NCBI GenBank assembly: GCA_036497285.1
Contig: DASXJR010000044.1
Location: forward strand, 4,837-68,836
Length of the DNA stretch: 64,000 nt
Direction: 5' to 3'
Origin: RYN-133 sp036497285
GTDB taxonomy: Bacteria > Actinomycetota > Actinomycetes > Mycobacteriales > Jatrophihabitantaceae
Position 1 is the stretch's first letter. Every line of letters begins with the position of its first letter. The translations under genes were made by a program, and so were the position numbers. The notes below the pieces were generated by a model. The model saw only the letters and a list, made by a program, of their open reading frames with translations, was not told where the DNA came from and made no database searches. Of this stretch, positions 44,107 through 52,527 are shown piece after piece.

Positions 44107-44949
44107 ATGCCCGTCGTCACCATGAAGGAAATGCTCGAGGCCGGTGTGCATTTCGGGCACCAGACCAGGCGCTGGAACCCGAAGATGAAGCGCTTCATCC
44201 TCACCGAGCGCAACGGGCTCTACATCATCGACCTCCACCAGACGCTGTCCTACATCGACCGCGCCTTCGAGTTCGTCAAGGAGACGGTCGCCCACGGCGG
44301 CACCGTGCTCTTCGTCGGCACCAAGAAGCAGGCGCAGGGATCGATCGCCGAGCAGGCCACCCGGGTCGGCATGCCCTTCGTGAACCAGCGCTGGCTGGGC
44401 GGCATGCTCACCAACTTCCAGACCGTCCACAAGCGCCTGCAGCGCATGAAGGAACTGGAAGCGATGGAGCAGTCCGGCTGGGAGGGCACCGCCACCAAGA
44501 AGGAGCAGCTCATGCTCCAGCGTGAGAAGGACAAGCTCGAGCGCACCCTGGGCGGTATCCGCGAGATGACCCGTGTGCCGAGCGCGGTGTGGGTCGTCGA
44601 CACGAAGAAGGAGCACATCGCGGTCGGCGAGGCGCACAAGCTCAACATCCCGGTCATCGCGATCCTCGACACCAACTGCGACCCGGACGAGGTCGACTAC
44701 AAGATCCCGGGCAATGACGACGCCATCCGCAGCGCAGCGCTGCTGACCCGCGTGGTCGCCGACGCGGTCGCCGAGGGCCTGGTCGCCCGCTCGGCCGCTG
44801 CCGCCAACGCAGGCAAGGACGAGAAGCCCGCCGAGGGCGCGGCACTGGCCGCCGACGAGCCGATGCCGGAGTGGGAGCGCGATCTGCTGCAGCCCGCCGG
44901 CACCACCGGCGAGGCCGGCGCCGAGGCGCCGAACAGCCCGTCCGCCTGA
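44107..44949 (+). CDS. rpsB: 30S ribosomal protein S2
   Basis: A 280-aa S2. Conserved blocks are MLEAGVHFGHQTRRWNPKM (residues 9-27), RWLGGMLTNFQT and PVIAILDTNCDPDEVDYKIPGNDDA. The last 45 residues are an Ala/Glu/Pro-rich tail common in actinobacteria. AGAGGACG provides the ribosome-binding site about 8 nt before the ATG. It is followed by tsf after 45 bp, the standard pair. Confidence 0.96.
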   Translation: MPVVTMKEMLEAGVHFGHQTRRWNPKMKRFILTERNGLYIIDLHQTLSYIDRAFEFVKETVAHGGTVLFVGTKKQAQGSIAEQATRVGMPFVNQRWLGGMLTNFQTVHKRLQRMKELEAMEQSGWEGTATKKEQLMLQREKDKLERTLGGIREMTRVPSAVWVVDTKKEHIAVGEAHKLNIPVIAILDTNCDPDEVDYKIPGNDDAIRSAALLTRVVADAVAEGLVARSAAAANAGKDEKPAEGAALAADEPMPEWERDLLQPAGTTGEAGAEAPNSPSA

Positions 44950-44994
44950 TTTTCGCGATCTTCAGAAACCGAAACGAGACAAGAGAGTCGAGAA

Positions 44995-45813
44995 ATGGCG
45001 AACTTTTCCGCCGCTGATGTCAAGAAGCTCCGCGACGCCACGGGCGCCGGAATGATGGACTGCAAGAAGGCCCTCGAGGAGGCCGACGGCAACTACGACA
45101 AGGCCGTCGAGATCCTGCGGGTCAAGGGCGAGGCCAAGAACGTCAAGCGCGGCGATCGTGTCGCGTCGAACGGCCTGGTGGCCGCCGCCGAGGGCGCGAT
45201 GATCGAGCTGGCGTCCGAGACCGACTTCGTCGCCAAGAACGAGCAGTTCCAGACGCTCGCGGCCGACATCGTCGCCCACTTCGCCGGCTCGTCGGTCACC
45301 GACGCCGAGGCGCTCAAGCACGAAACGCTCAGGGACGGCAAGACCGTCGAGGACAGCATCCAGTCGTTGGCTGCGGTCATCGGCGAGAAGCTCGAGTTGC
45401 GCCGCGCCGTCAAGCTCGACGGCCAGGTCGCGACCTACCTGCACCGCAAGGCCAGCGACCTGCCGCCGCAGGTCGGCGTGCTTGTCGAATTCACCGGCGA
45501 GGACGTCGACGCCGCGCGTGGCGCCGCGATGCAGGTCGCCGCGCTGCGGGCTCGCTACCTGACCCGCGAGGACGTGCCGGCCGACGTCGTCGACACCGAG
45601 CGCCGCGTCGCCGAGGAGAAGACCCGCGCCGAGGGCAAGCCGGAGCAGGCGATCGCCAAGATCGTCGAGGGACGGCTCAACGGCTTCTACAAGGAGGCCG
45701 TGCTGCTCGAGCAGGGCTCGGTGCACGAGGACAAGAAGACCGTGAAGCAGGTGCTCGACGCCGCCGGTGTCACGATCACCCGGTTCGCGCACTTCGAGGT
45801 CGGCGCCGCCTGA
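44995..45813 (+). CDS. tsf: Elongation factor Ts
   Basis: A 272-aa guanine-nucleotide exchange factor for EF-Tu. The UBA-like N-terminus reads VKKLRDATGAGMMDCKKALEE (residues 9-29, the TDF-type Asp-Phe insertion motif follows as SETDFVAKNEQF near 75). The dimerisation domain ends with the usual FxxGEG-less short actinobacterial form. GAGAG lies 6 nt before the ATG. It lies 45 bp behind rpsB and should be co-transcribed. Confidence 0.95.
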   Translation: MANFSAADVKKLRDATGAGMMDCKKALEEADGNYDKAVEILRVKGEAKNVKRGDRVASNGLVAAAEGAMIELASETDFVAKNEQFQTLAADIVAHFAGSSVTDAEALKHETLRDGKTVEDSIQSLAAVIGEKLELRRAVKLDGQVATYLHRKASDLPPQVGVLVEFTGEDVDAARGAAMQVAALRARYLTREDVPADVVDTERRVAEEKTRAEGKPEQAIAKIVEGRLNGFYKEAVLLEQGSVHEDKKTVKQVLDAAGVTITRFAHFEVGAA

Positions 45814-45870
45814 AATCCCCGGCCCAGCCAAAGCAGATAGGGTTCGGGTTCCAGCGCAATCGCGACGAGA

Positions 45871-45905
45871 GGGGCCGCCACGATGACTCACGTTGAGGCG
45901 GCCCC
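45871..45905 (+). promoter_or_regulatory. GC hairpin enclosing the pyrH start codon
   Basis: GGGGCCGCC (45871-45879) and GGCGGCCCC (45897-45905) are perfect 9-bp inverted arms with a 17-nt loop. The loop holds the ATG at 45883, and the 5' arm overlaps the G-rich ribosome-binding site. In mRNA this could block pyrH initiation. The 3' arm is within codons 5-8. Confidence 0.45.
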
Positions 45906-46617
45906 TTCGCCGTACCGGCGGGTGCTGCTCAAGCTGTCCGGCGAGGTGTTCGGCGGCGGCAAGATCGGCGTAGACCCGAACGTCGCGCACTCGATCGCGT
46001 TGCAGATCGCGGAGGTCGTCGACGCCGGCACCCAGATGGCCCTCGTGGTCGGTGGGGGCAACTTCTTCCGCGGGGCCGAGCTGTCCCAGCGCGGCATGGA
46101 TCGCGACCGTGCCGACTACATGGGCATGCTCGGCACGGTGATGAACTGCCTCGCGTTGCAGGACTTCCTTGAGAAGGCCGGCGTGCCGACTCGGGTGCAG
46201 ACCGCGATCACCATGGGCCAGGTGGCCGAGCCGTACATCCCACGGCGGGCCGAGCGGCACCTGGAGAAGGGCCGCGTCGTCATCTTCGGTGCCGGCGCCG
46301 GGCTGCCCTACTTCTCGACCGACACCGTTGCCGCGCAACGCGCGCTGGAGATCGGGTGCGAGGTGCTGCTGCTCGGCAAGAGCGGCGTCGACGGCGTGTA
46401 CGACGCCGACCCCCGCAAGGTGCCCGAGGCAGTGCGCTTCGACCGGATCAGCTACGACGAGGTGCTGCGGCGCGGCCTGCAGGTCGCCGACCAGACCGCC
46501 TTCAGCCTGTGCCGCGACAACAACATGCCGATCGTCGTGTTCGAACTCGCCGACGGCAACATCGCGCGCGTCGTCCGTGGTGAGAAGATCGGCACCCTGG
46601 TCAGCGCGAGCGGCTGA
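45883..46617 (+). CDS. pyrH: Uridylate (UMP) kinase
   Basis: A 244-aa hexameric amino-acid-kinase-fold enzyme that makes UDP, activated by GTP and inhibited by UTP in most bacteria. Motifs are LLKLSGEVFGG (about residues 15-25), VVGGGNFFRGAEL, RADYMGMLGTVMNCLAL, and GLPYFSTDTVAAQRALE with the nucleotide site KSGVDGVYDADPRK. Length is normal. Start is the ATG inside a strong inverted repeat. It is followed by frr after 23 bp. Confidence 0.96.
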   Translation: MTHVEAAPSPYRRVLLKLSGEVFGGGKIGVDPNVAHSIALQIAEVVDAGTQMALVVGGGNFFRGAELSQRGMDRDRADYMGMLGTVMNCLALQDFLEKAGVPTRVQTAITMGQVAEPYIPRRAERHLEKGRVVIFGAGAGLPYFSTDTVAAQRALEIGCEVLLLGKSGVDGVYDADPRKVPEAVRFDRISYDEVLRRGLQVADQTAFSLCRDNNMPIVVFELADGNIARVVRGEKIGTLVSASG

Positions 46618-46640
46618 GACACGGAAGCGAGTGGGCGAGA

Positions 46641-47198
46641 ATGATTGACGAGACCCTCTTCGAGGCCGAAGAGAAGATGGAAAAGGCCGTGCACGTGGCT
46701 CGGGACGAACTCGGCGGTTTGCGCACCGGTCGGGCCAACGTGAGCGCCTTCGCCCGTCTGGTCGTCGACTACTACGGCGCCCCCACCCCGATCCCGCAGA
46801 TGGCCACGGTCAGCGTGCCCGAGGCGCGGATGGCCGTGATCAAGCCCTACGACCCCGGCCAGCTGACCGCGATCGAGAAGGCGATCCGCGACAGCGATCT
46901 CGGGGTCAACCCGACCGACGACGGCACGATCATCCGGGTGGTCTTCCCACAGCTGACCGAGGAGCGCCGCCGCGACCTGGTGAAGGTCGCGCGGGGCAAG
47001 GGCGAGGACGCGAAGGTGGCGATCCGATCGATCCGGCGCCACGCCAAGGATGCCCTCGACAAGCTCGCCAAGGACGGCGAGACCGGCGAGGACGACGTGC
47101 ACCGTGCCGAAGGCGAGCTGGACAAGCTGACCCACAAGTACACCGACCAGGTCGACGAGCAGGTCAAGGCGAAGGAAGCGGAGCTGCTCGAGATCTGA
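46641..47198 (+). CDS. frr: Ribosome recycling factor
   Basis: A 185-aa factor that, with EF-G, splits post-termination ribosomes. The conserved features are ELGGLRTGRANVSAFARLVVDYYG (domain I/II junction region), IPQMATVSVPEARM, and the long C-terminal helix RRDLVKVARGKGEDAKVAIRSIRR. Length is exactly typical. The ATG start has GAGTGGGCGAG upstream. It completes rpsB-tsf-pyrH-frr and is followed by cdsA 24 bp later. Confidence 0.96.
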   Translation: MIDETLFEAEEKMEKAVHVARDELGGLRTGRANVSAFARLVVDYYGAPTPIPQMATVSVPEARMAVIKPYDPGQLTAIEKAIRDSDLGVNPTDDGTIIRVVFPQLTEERRRDLVKVARGKGEDAKVAIRSIRRHAKDALDKLAKDGETGEDDVHRAEGELDKLTHKYTDQVDEQVKAKEAELLEI

Positions 47199-47222
47199 TG
47201 GCGCGCCACACGCCGGCAGCTC

Positions 47223-48173
47223 ATGCCTGACGACACCCCGCCGGCGCCGACCGCACGGGGTCTGGCCCGCGCCCGCCGGATCGGCGGCAAGCCCGCCACG
47301 CCCGTCCCACCCCAGACGCCCGAGCAGCAGGGACCGCCGCCCCTCGCCGCCGAGGTCGCCCGGGCGTCCAAGGCGGGCCGCAACCTCCCGGCGGCCATCG
47401 GCGTCGGTGTCGGCCTCGGGGCGCTGATCATCGCCTCGCTGTTCGTGTGGCGGCCGAGCTTCGCGATTCTGGTCGGCATCGCCTCGGCCTACGGCAGCTA
47501 CGAGCTCGCCAAGGCGATCGCCAACAGCGGGGTTCGGGTCACCCTGCTGCCGGTGCTTGTCGGCGGCACCGCAACGCTGGTCGCAGCCTGGTTCGAGGGT
47601 CCCGAGGGCCTGGTCGCGGGCATCCTGCTGTCGGCCGTGGCGGTGCTGGTGTGGCGCCTCGGCGACGGGGCAGAGCGGTTTCTCGCCGACGCCGGCGCCT
47701 CGGTGTTCGTGTTGCTGTACGTGCCGGCGCTGGCCGGGTTCGCCGTGCTGTCGGTACACGCCGACGACGGCGCCGCCCGCATCCTGGCCTTTGCGGCGAC
47801 CGTCGTCTGCAGCGACACCGGCGGCTACGCCACCGGCGTGTTGTTCGGTCGGCACCCGCTTGCGCCGATCGTGTCGAAGGCCAAGACGTGGGAGGGCTTC
47901 GCAGGGTCGGTGCTGTTCTGCTCGCTCGCGGGCGTGCTGTTCCTGACCCTCACCTTCCACCGAGCCTGGTGGACGGGGTTGCTGTTCGGCCTCGGGATCG
48001 TGGTCACCGCAACCCTCGGCGACCTGGGCGAATCGGTGATCAAGCGCGACCTCGACATCAAGGACATGAGCAATCTGCTGCCAGGGCACGGCGGCCTGAT
48101 GGACCGGCTCGACTCCATGCTCCCGTGCGCGGCCGTCGGCTACCTGCTGTTGTCGGCGTTCGCGCCAGGGTGA
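47223..48173 (+). CDS. cdsA: Phosphatidate cytidylyltransferase
   Basis: A 316-aa polytopic enzyme making CDP-diacylglycerol for phospholipid synthesis. Residues 1-55 are a Pro/Ala-rich cytosolic stretch, then about eight transmembrane segments. The CDS family signature is complete near the C-terminus: SVIKRDLDIKDM, then LLPGHGGLMDRLDS (about residues 275-300). Start is ATG; the stop overlaps the next GTG (GTGA). The frr-cdsA-rlmN order is usual, but two extra genes lie between cdsA and rlmN here. Confidence 0.94.
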   Translation: MPDDTPPAPTARGLARARRIGGKPATPVPPQTPEQQGPPPLAAEVARASKAGRNLPAAIGVGVGLGALIIASLFVWRPSFAILVGIASAYGSYELAKAIANSGVRVTLLPVLVGGTATLVAAWFEGPEGLVAGILLSAVAVLVWRLGDGAERFLADAGASVFVLLYVPALAGFAVLSVHADDGAARILAFAATVVCSDTGGYATGVLFGRHPLAPIVSKAKTWEGFAGSVLFCSLAGVLFLTLTFHRAWWTGLLFGLGIVVTATLGDLGESVIKRDLDIKDMSNLLPGHGGLMDRLDSMLPCAAVGYLLLSAFAPG

Positions 48174-48724
48174 CCACCCCGAGGCGTGTCGACGCTGCTC
48201 AGGTCGTTTCCGAGGTACAGGCGTTGCCGCGCGATCGCACCACCTTCGTCGGCATCGACGGCTACGGCGGCTCGGGCAAATCCACCCTGGCCGCACTCAT
48301 CGCCGAGGCGGTGCCCGAGGCCGCCGTCGTGCACGCCGACGACTTCGCCTCGCCGTCGATCCCGGAGTGGGACCACGCTCGGTTCTGTACGCAGGTGGTC
48401 GTCCCGCTCGTGGACGGATGTCCCGCCCGCTACCAACGCTGGGACTGGCACACCGATACCGGCGCAGAGTGGCACGATGTCCCCGTCGGCGCGCTGTTGA
48501 TCGTCGAAGGGGTGTCGTCCACGCGCGCCGACATCCCCGCACCGTGGGACCTGACGATCTGGGTCGAGGCGCCGGAGGAACTGCGGCTGGCGCGGGCGCT
48601 CGAGCGCGACGGCCCGGACATGCTCGCCACCTGGCTTGCGGTCTGGCTTCCGGAAGAGAGCGCGTACGTCGCCCGGGAGCGCCCCCAGGATCGGGTCGAC
48701 CTGATCGTCCCCGGATACTCCTGA
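48170..48724 (+). CDS. Uridine-kinase-like P-loop kinase
   Basis: A 184-aa P-loop phosphotransferase. Walker A is GYGGSGKSTLA (about residues 30-40), the acceptor-binding Asp pair is VVHADDFASPS, and EGVSSTRADI and the lid RARALERDG-like segment (RLARALERDG) follow, as in uridine/cytidine and pantothenate kinase relatives. The aromatic YQRWDWHTD may bind the acceptor. It starts with GTG in a GTGA overlap with cdsA. Such small actinobacterial kinases are usually annotated uridine kinase, but the substrate is unproven. Confidence 0.8.
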   Translation: MTTPRRVDAAQVVSEVQALPRDRTTFVGIDGYGGSGKSTLAALIAEAVPEAAVVHADDFASPSIPEWDHARFCTQVVVPLVDGCPARYQRWDWHTDTGAEWHDVPVGALLIVEGVSSTRADIPAPWDLTIWVEAPEELRLARALERDGPDMLATWLAVWLPEESAYVARERPQDRVDLIVPGYS

Positions 48725-48743
48725 CTCGTGCCAGGGTGGGCGC

Positions 48744-49214
48744 ATGCGTCCGTCCCTGTTCGAGTTCGCCGGCGGCGAGCCGGCGTTTCTTGCGCTCGCC
48801 TACGCGCACCACGCCCGGTGCCTGGCCGATTCCGAACTGAACCACCCGTTCTCGCATCCGGGCCAGCACCCGCAGCACGTCGAGCGGCTGGCGGCCTACT
48901 GGGCCGAGGTGCTCGGCGGACCGCCGGCCTACTCGCAGCTTTGTGGCGATCAGTCGCGCTTGCAGCACATGCACGCCGGTAACGGCGGCGGCATGCACGA
49001 CCTCGGGCGGCGGTTCGTCGCATGCTTCGACGCCGCGATGGACGACGCCGGGCTGCCCGACGACCTCGAGTTCCGCGCCGCCATGCACCGGTACATGGAA
49101 TGGGCGGTCGCCGACGTGCTCGTGTACGCGCCGTCCGGGAGCGAGGTACCGGTCGTCCTGCCCATGCCGCATTGGACGTGGGAGGGGTTGTCGATCTCTC
49201 GTCAAGGGGGCTAG
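48744..49214 (+). CDS. Group II truncated hemoglobin-like oxidoreductase
   Basis: A 156-aa globin. The first helices (ALAYAHHARCLADSELNHPFSH) and the Trp-bearing AAYWAEVLGGPPAYS are the group II (trHbO/YjbI) pattern. The proximal His candidate lies in QHMHAGNGGGMHD (about residue 76), and EWAVADVLVYAP is the C-terminal helix. The tail (MPHWTWEGLSIS) resembles other trHbO proteins. Roles proposed for the group include oxygen or NO/peroxide chemistry. ATG start, 19 bp after the kinase stop. It is possibly transcribed with cdsA. Confidence 0.82.
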   Translation: MRPSLFEFAGGEPAFLALAYAHHARCLADSELNHPFSHPGQHPQHVERLAAYWAEVLGGPPAYSQLCGDQSRLQHMHAGNGGGMHDLGRRFVACFDAAMDDAGLPDDLEFRAAMHRYMEWAVADVLVYAPSGSEVPVVLPMPHWTWEGLSISRQGG

Positions 49215-49284
49215 ATCACCGACGTCCACATCTCCGGACACCTGACCCCCTGAGGACGAGACGCGGCCGCGGCGCATGCTCTGG

Positions 49285-49290
49285 GACAAT
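49285..49290 (+). promoter_or_regulatory. Candidate -10 (GACAAT) of rlmN
   Basis: GACAAT lies 9 nt before the rlmN ATG, so the transcript would have almost no leader. It departs from TANNNT in the first base. Confidence 0.4.
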
Positions 49291-49299
49291 GGCGAGGTC

Positions 49300-50385
49300 A
49301 TGACCTCGCTACCCCTCGTCTTCGACGCGCCGCGCCGCGGCAAGCCACCGGCCCACCTCGCCGACCTCGACGTCCCGGGCCGCCGGGCCGCGGTCGCCGC
49401 GCTCGGCCTGCCCGAGTTCCGCGCGGACCAGCTCTCGCGGCACTACTTCGGCCGGTTCGAGACCGATCCCGACCAGATGAGCGACCTGCCCGCCGCCGCA
49501 CGCGAGCAGGTACGCGCCGCTGTGCTGCCTGCGCTGCTGACCGAGGTCCGCACGCTCGAGACCGACTCCGGCACGACCCGCAAGACGTTGTGGCGCCTTC
49601 ACGACGGTGCGCTGGTCGAGTCGGTGCTGATGCGTTACCCCGACCGGATCACCGTGTGCGTCTCGAGCCAGGCCGGGTGCGGCATGGCCTGCCCGTTCTG
49701 CGCCACCGGCCAGGGCGGGCTGACCCGCAATCTGTCGACGGCCGAGATCGTCGACCAGGTCGTCGCGGCAGCCCGGGTCGCGCGCGACCAGTTCGGCGGT
49801 CGGCTGTCGAACGTGGTCTTCATGGGCATGGGCGAGCCGCTCGCCAACTATGCCCGGCTCGCCGCCGCGCTGCACCGGCTGATCGACCCGGCACCGGCCG
49901 GGCTCGGCCTGTCGCAGCGCTCGCTGACCGTGTCGACGGTGGGACTGGTTCCGGCCATCGGCAAGCTCACCAACGAGGGGCTCAACGTCACCTTGGCGGT
50001 GTCCCTGCACGCGCCCGATGACGAACTGCGCGACACCCTCGTCCCGGTGAACACCCGGTGGAAGGTCGCGGAGGTCCTCGGCGCGGCCGACGACTACGCC
50101 GCCCGCACCGGGCGGCGCTACTCCGTCGAGTACGCCATGATCCGCGACGTGAACGACCACGGCTGGCGAGCCGACCTGCTCGGCGACCTGCTCGCCCCGC
50201 GTCGCGCGCACGTCAACCTCATCCCGCTCAATCCGACGCCCGGATCGCAGTGGGACGCCTCGCCCAAGCCGGTCGAGCGCGAATTCGTGCGCCGCCTCGA
50301 GGCGCACGGAGTACCCGTTACCGTTCGCGACACCCGCGGTCGCGAGATCGACGGCGCCTGCGGCCAGCTTGCCGCCACTGGGTAG
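49300..50385 (+). CDS. rlmN: 23S rRNA/tRNA (adenine-C2)-methyltransferase
   Basis: A 361-aa radical-SAM enzyme that makes m2A2503 in 23S rRNA and m2A37 in some tRNAs. The [4Fe-4S] motif CGMACPFCATGQGG (about residues 126-139) is complete. The methyl-carrying Cys is expected in the C-terminal GREIDGACGQLAATG. SSQAGC precedes the cluster and VVFMGMGEPLANYARL follows it. ATG (MTSLPLVFD) was chosen over an upstream ATG at 49276, which falls within the promoter region. The usual cdsA-rlmN adjacency is kept loosely. Confidence 0.94.
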   Translation: MTSLPLVFDAPRRGKPPAHLADLDVPGRRAAVAALGLPEFRADQLSRHYFGRFETDPDQMSDLPAAAREQVRAAVLPALLTEVRTLETDSGTTRKTLWRLHDGALVESVLMRYPDRITVCVSSQAGCGMACPFCATGQGGLTRNLSTAEIVDQVVAAARVARDQFGGRLSNVVFMGMGEPLANYARLAAALHRLIDPAPAGLGLSQRSLTVSTVGLVPAIGKLTNEGLNVTLAVSLHAPDDELRDTLVPVNTRWKVAEVLGAADDYAARTGRRYSVEYAMIRDVNDHGWRADLLGDLLAPRRAHVNLIPLNPTPGSQWDASPKPVEREFVRRLEAHGVPVTVRDTRGREIDGACGQLAATG

Positions 50386-50394
50386 CACCCGCCC

Positions 50395-52527
50395 ATGGCG
50401 CTGCGCGACCTTCGTGTGCTGCTGCGCGACGCCGTCAAGCTCGACCGGACCCAGTCCGATCCGCTTGTGGCGACGCGCAACGCCGTCGGCATCGCGCTCC
50501 CGCTCAGCATTGCCGAGCTGACCAGTACCGCTGCCTCCGGGCTGGCCCCGACGATCGGTGCGATGCAGACCGGGTTCGCCGACCGGCCCGGCCCCTACCG
50601 GCTGCGCGCACTGCGGATGTTCGGATGCGCCCTGGTGGCGGGCGTGACCAGCGCGTTGGCGGTGCTCGCGTCGCGCAATGATCTCGCGTCGGTCGCGCTG
50701 TTGCTGGTGCTCGCGTTCGTCGCCGGGCTGCTCGTCACCGGCGGCCCGGCCGCCACCCAGGTGGGCATTGCCGGTACGGCCACCGCGATCGTGCTGGGAC
50801 ACCTGCCGCAGCCGCCTGGCGTGGCGGTCACGGTGGGGCTGCTCGTGCTCACCGGCGGCGCGGGCCAGGCCGTGCTCGCCGTCGCGGCGTGGCCCCTGGG
50901 CCGACACCAACCGGAACGGCGGGCGCTCGCCGGGCTCTATCGCGAGTTGGCGGCGGCCGCACACCGGCCCGGCGGTACCGGTGCCGGGCCGCAGGCGACC
51001 GCGACGGTGGAATCGGTACGCAAGACGCTGTACGGACTGGGTCACGATCACGGACCCAGCGTCGAGGCCTACCGCGTGCTGCTCGACCAGGCCGAGCGCA
51101 TCCGGCGCGAGATCGTGGTCATCGCCGCGTTGGTCGAGCGGCTGGCGGGCGGGGGCGGGAGCGTCGACGCGGGCCTGGTGCGCGCGGCGCTCGGGTCGTG
51201 CGGCGATGTGCTCGCCGCGGTCGCCGACGCGCTGGCCCGGGGCCGCGAGGTGGCGCGGACGGCGCTGGGTCCGGCACGCGATCACGTACGCCGGGCGGTG
51301 ACCCGGCTGGAGGCGACCGACGACCTCACCGGACGTGCCGCGGCCGCACGGCTGCGCGCGCTGGCCGGCCAGCTGCGCGCCGTGCTCGAGACCACCGCCA
51401 CCGGCGCGAGCGAAGGCCGGCGTCCGGAGGCGGCGGACGTTCCCGGGGCGCCGCGGCTGCGCGATCCGATCGCCGCGCTGCGTGCGAACCTGGCGCCTGA
51501 TTCCCAGGTGCTGCGGCACGCCGTTCGCACCGCGCTGCTGGTAGCCGGTACCGACCTCGTGGTGCGCGTCGTCGGTTACCAGCACGGTTACTGGGTAGCG
51601 CTCACGGTGCTGGTCGTGCTGCGTCCGGACTTCAGTTCGACCTTTCAGCGTGCGGTGATGCGCGTGTTGGGAACCGTGATCGGCCTCGTGCTGGCCACCG
51701 AGTTGCTGCAGTGGATCCCGGGTGGGGACTGGTACCGCATCGCCCTCATCGCGCTCTGCTACTTCGGCGTGCGGCTGGCCGGGCCGGCCAATGTCGGGCT
51801 GGTCGCGGTGGCGCTGAGCGCGCTGATCGTCGTGCTGCTCGCCGTCAACGGGGTGGCACCGCAGGAGACGCTCGTGGAACGGTCGATCGCGACCGTGATC
51901 GGCGGCGCGCTCGCCTTGGTGGCCGTGCTGTTCCGCCCGGTCTGGGAACGGGATCGGCTGCCGGCCAGACTCGGTGACCTGCTGGCTGCGTACCGCGCCT
52001 ACCTGGACGTGCTCGCCGACCCGTCGTCCGAACTCGTCGACCGGCAACGGGACCGCGCGGCGGCGCGACGGGCCCGCACCAACGCGGTCGCGTCACTCGA
52101 ACGCGCGCGCAGCGAGCCGGTCGTCGGCGCCGACGAAGTCGATCTCGGCGAGAGCGTGCTGGCCAACTCGCATCGCGTCGTGCACGCGTTGATGACCATC
52201 GACAGTGTGCGCGCAACGATCCACGACGCCGGGCTCCCGCCGCAGTTGCAGGAACTGCTGCGTGCCGCCTCGGACGCCCTCGCCGCCGCCGCCGACACGG
52301 TGCGAATCGGCACGCCACCGACCGGAACCTCGTCGTTGCGCCCGTTGCAGGACGCCCTTTACGCTGCGCTGCGTGCCGCGCCGGAGCGGGTCGGCGGCGC
52401 GGAGGTCGCGGGCGCCCTGGCCGATGCGACCGATCGGCTCGCGAACGCCATCGACACGCTCATCGCCGGACTGCGACGTCGACTGGCGAGACCGCCCGAA
52501 GCCGTGGGGAGTACCGTCGCGCCGTGA
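50395..52527 (+). CDS. FUSC-family membrane protein (aromatic-acid-exporter type)
   Basis: A 710-aa protein with two hydrophobic blocks. Residues about 35-165 hold five or six transmembrane helices, a long soluble helical domain covers about 170-365, and a second block of six helices lies at about 370-510 (VRTALLVAGTDLVVRV, then YWVALTVLVVLRPDFSSTFQRAV, the FUSC/YccS signature). A cytosolic helical tail follows. FUSC proteins include the AaeB exporter and fusaric acid resistance. The stop overlaps the S9 peptidase GTG (GTGA). Substrate is unknown. Confidence 0.85.
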   Translation: MALRDLRVLLRDAVKLDRTQSDPLVATRNAVGIALPLSIAELTSTAASGLAPTIGAMQTGFADRPGPYRLRALRMFGCALVAGVTSALAVLASRNDLASVALLLVLAFVAGLLVTGGPAATQVGIAGTATAIVLGHLPQPPGVAVTVGLLVLTGGAGQAVLAVAAWPLGRHQPERRALAGLYRELAAAAHRPGGTGAGPQATATVESVRKTLYGLGHDHGPSVEAYRVLLDQAERIRREIVVIAALVERLAGGGGSVDAGLVRAALGSCGDVLAAVADALARGREVARTALGPARDHVRRAVTRLEATDDLTGRAAAARLRALAGQLRAVLETTATGASEGRRPEAADVPGAPRLRDPIAALRANLAPDSQVLRHAVRTALLVAGTDLVVRVVGYQHGYWVALTVLVVLRPDFSSTFQRAVMRVLGTVIGLVLATELLQWIPGGDWYRIALIALCYFGVRLAGPANVGLVAVALSALIVVLLAVNGVAPQETLVERSIATVIGGALALVAVLFRPVWERDRLPARLGDLLAAYRAYLDVLADPSSELVDRQRDRAAARRARTNAVASLERARSEPVVGADEVDLGESVLANSHRVVHALMTIDSVRATIHDAGLPPQLQELLRAASDALAAAADTVRIGTPPTGTSSLRPLQDALYAALRAAPERVGGAEVAGALADATDRLANAIDTLIAGLRRRLARPPEAVGSTVAP

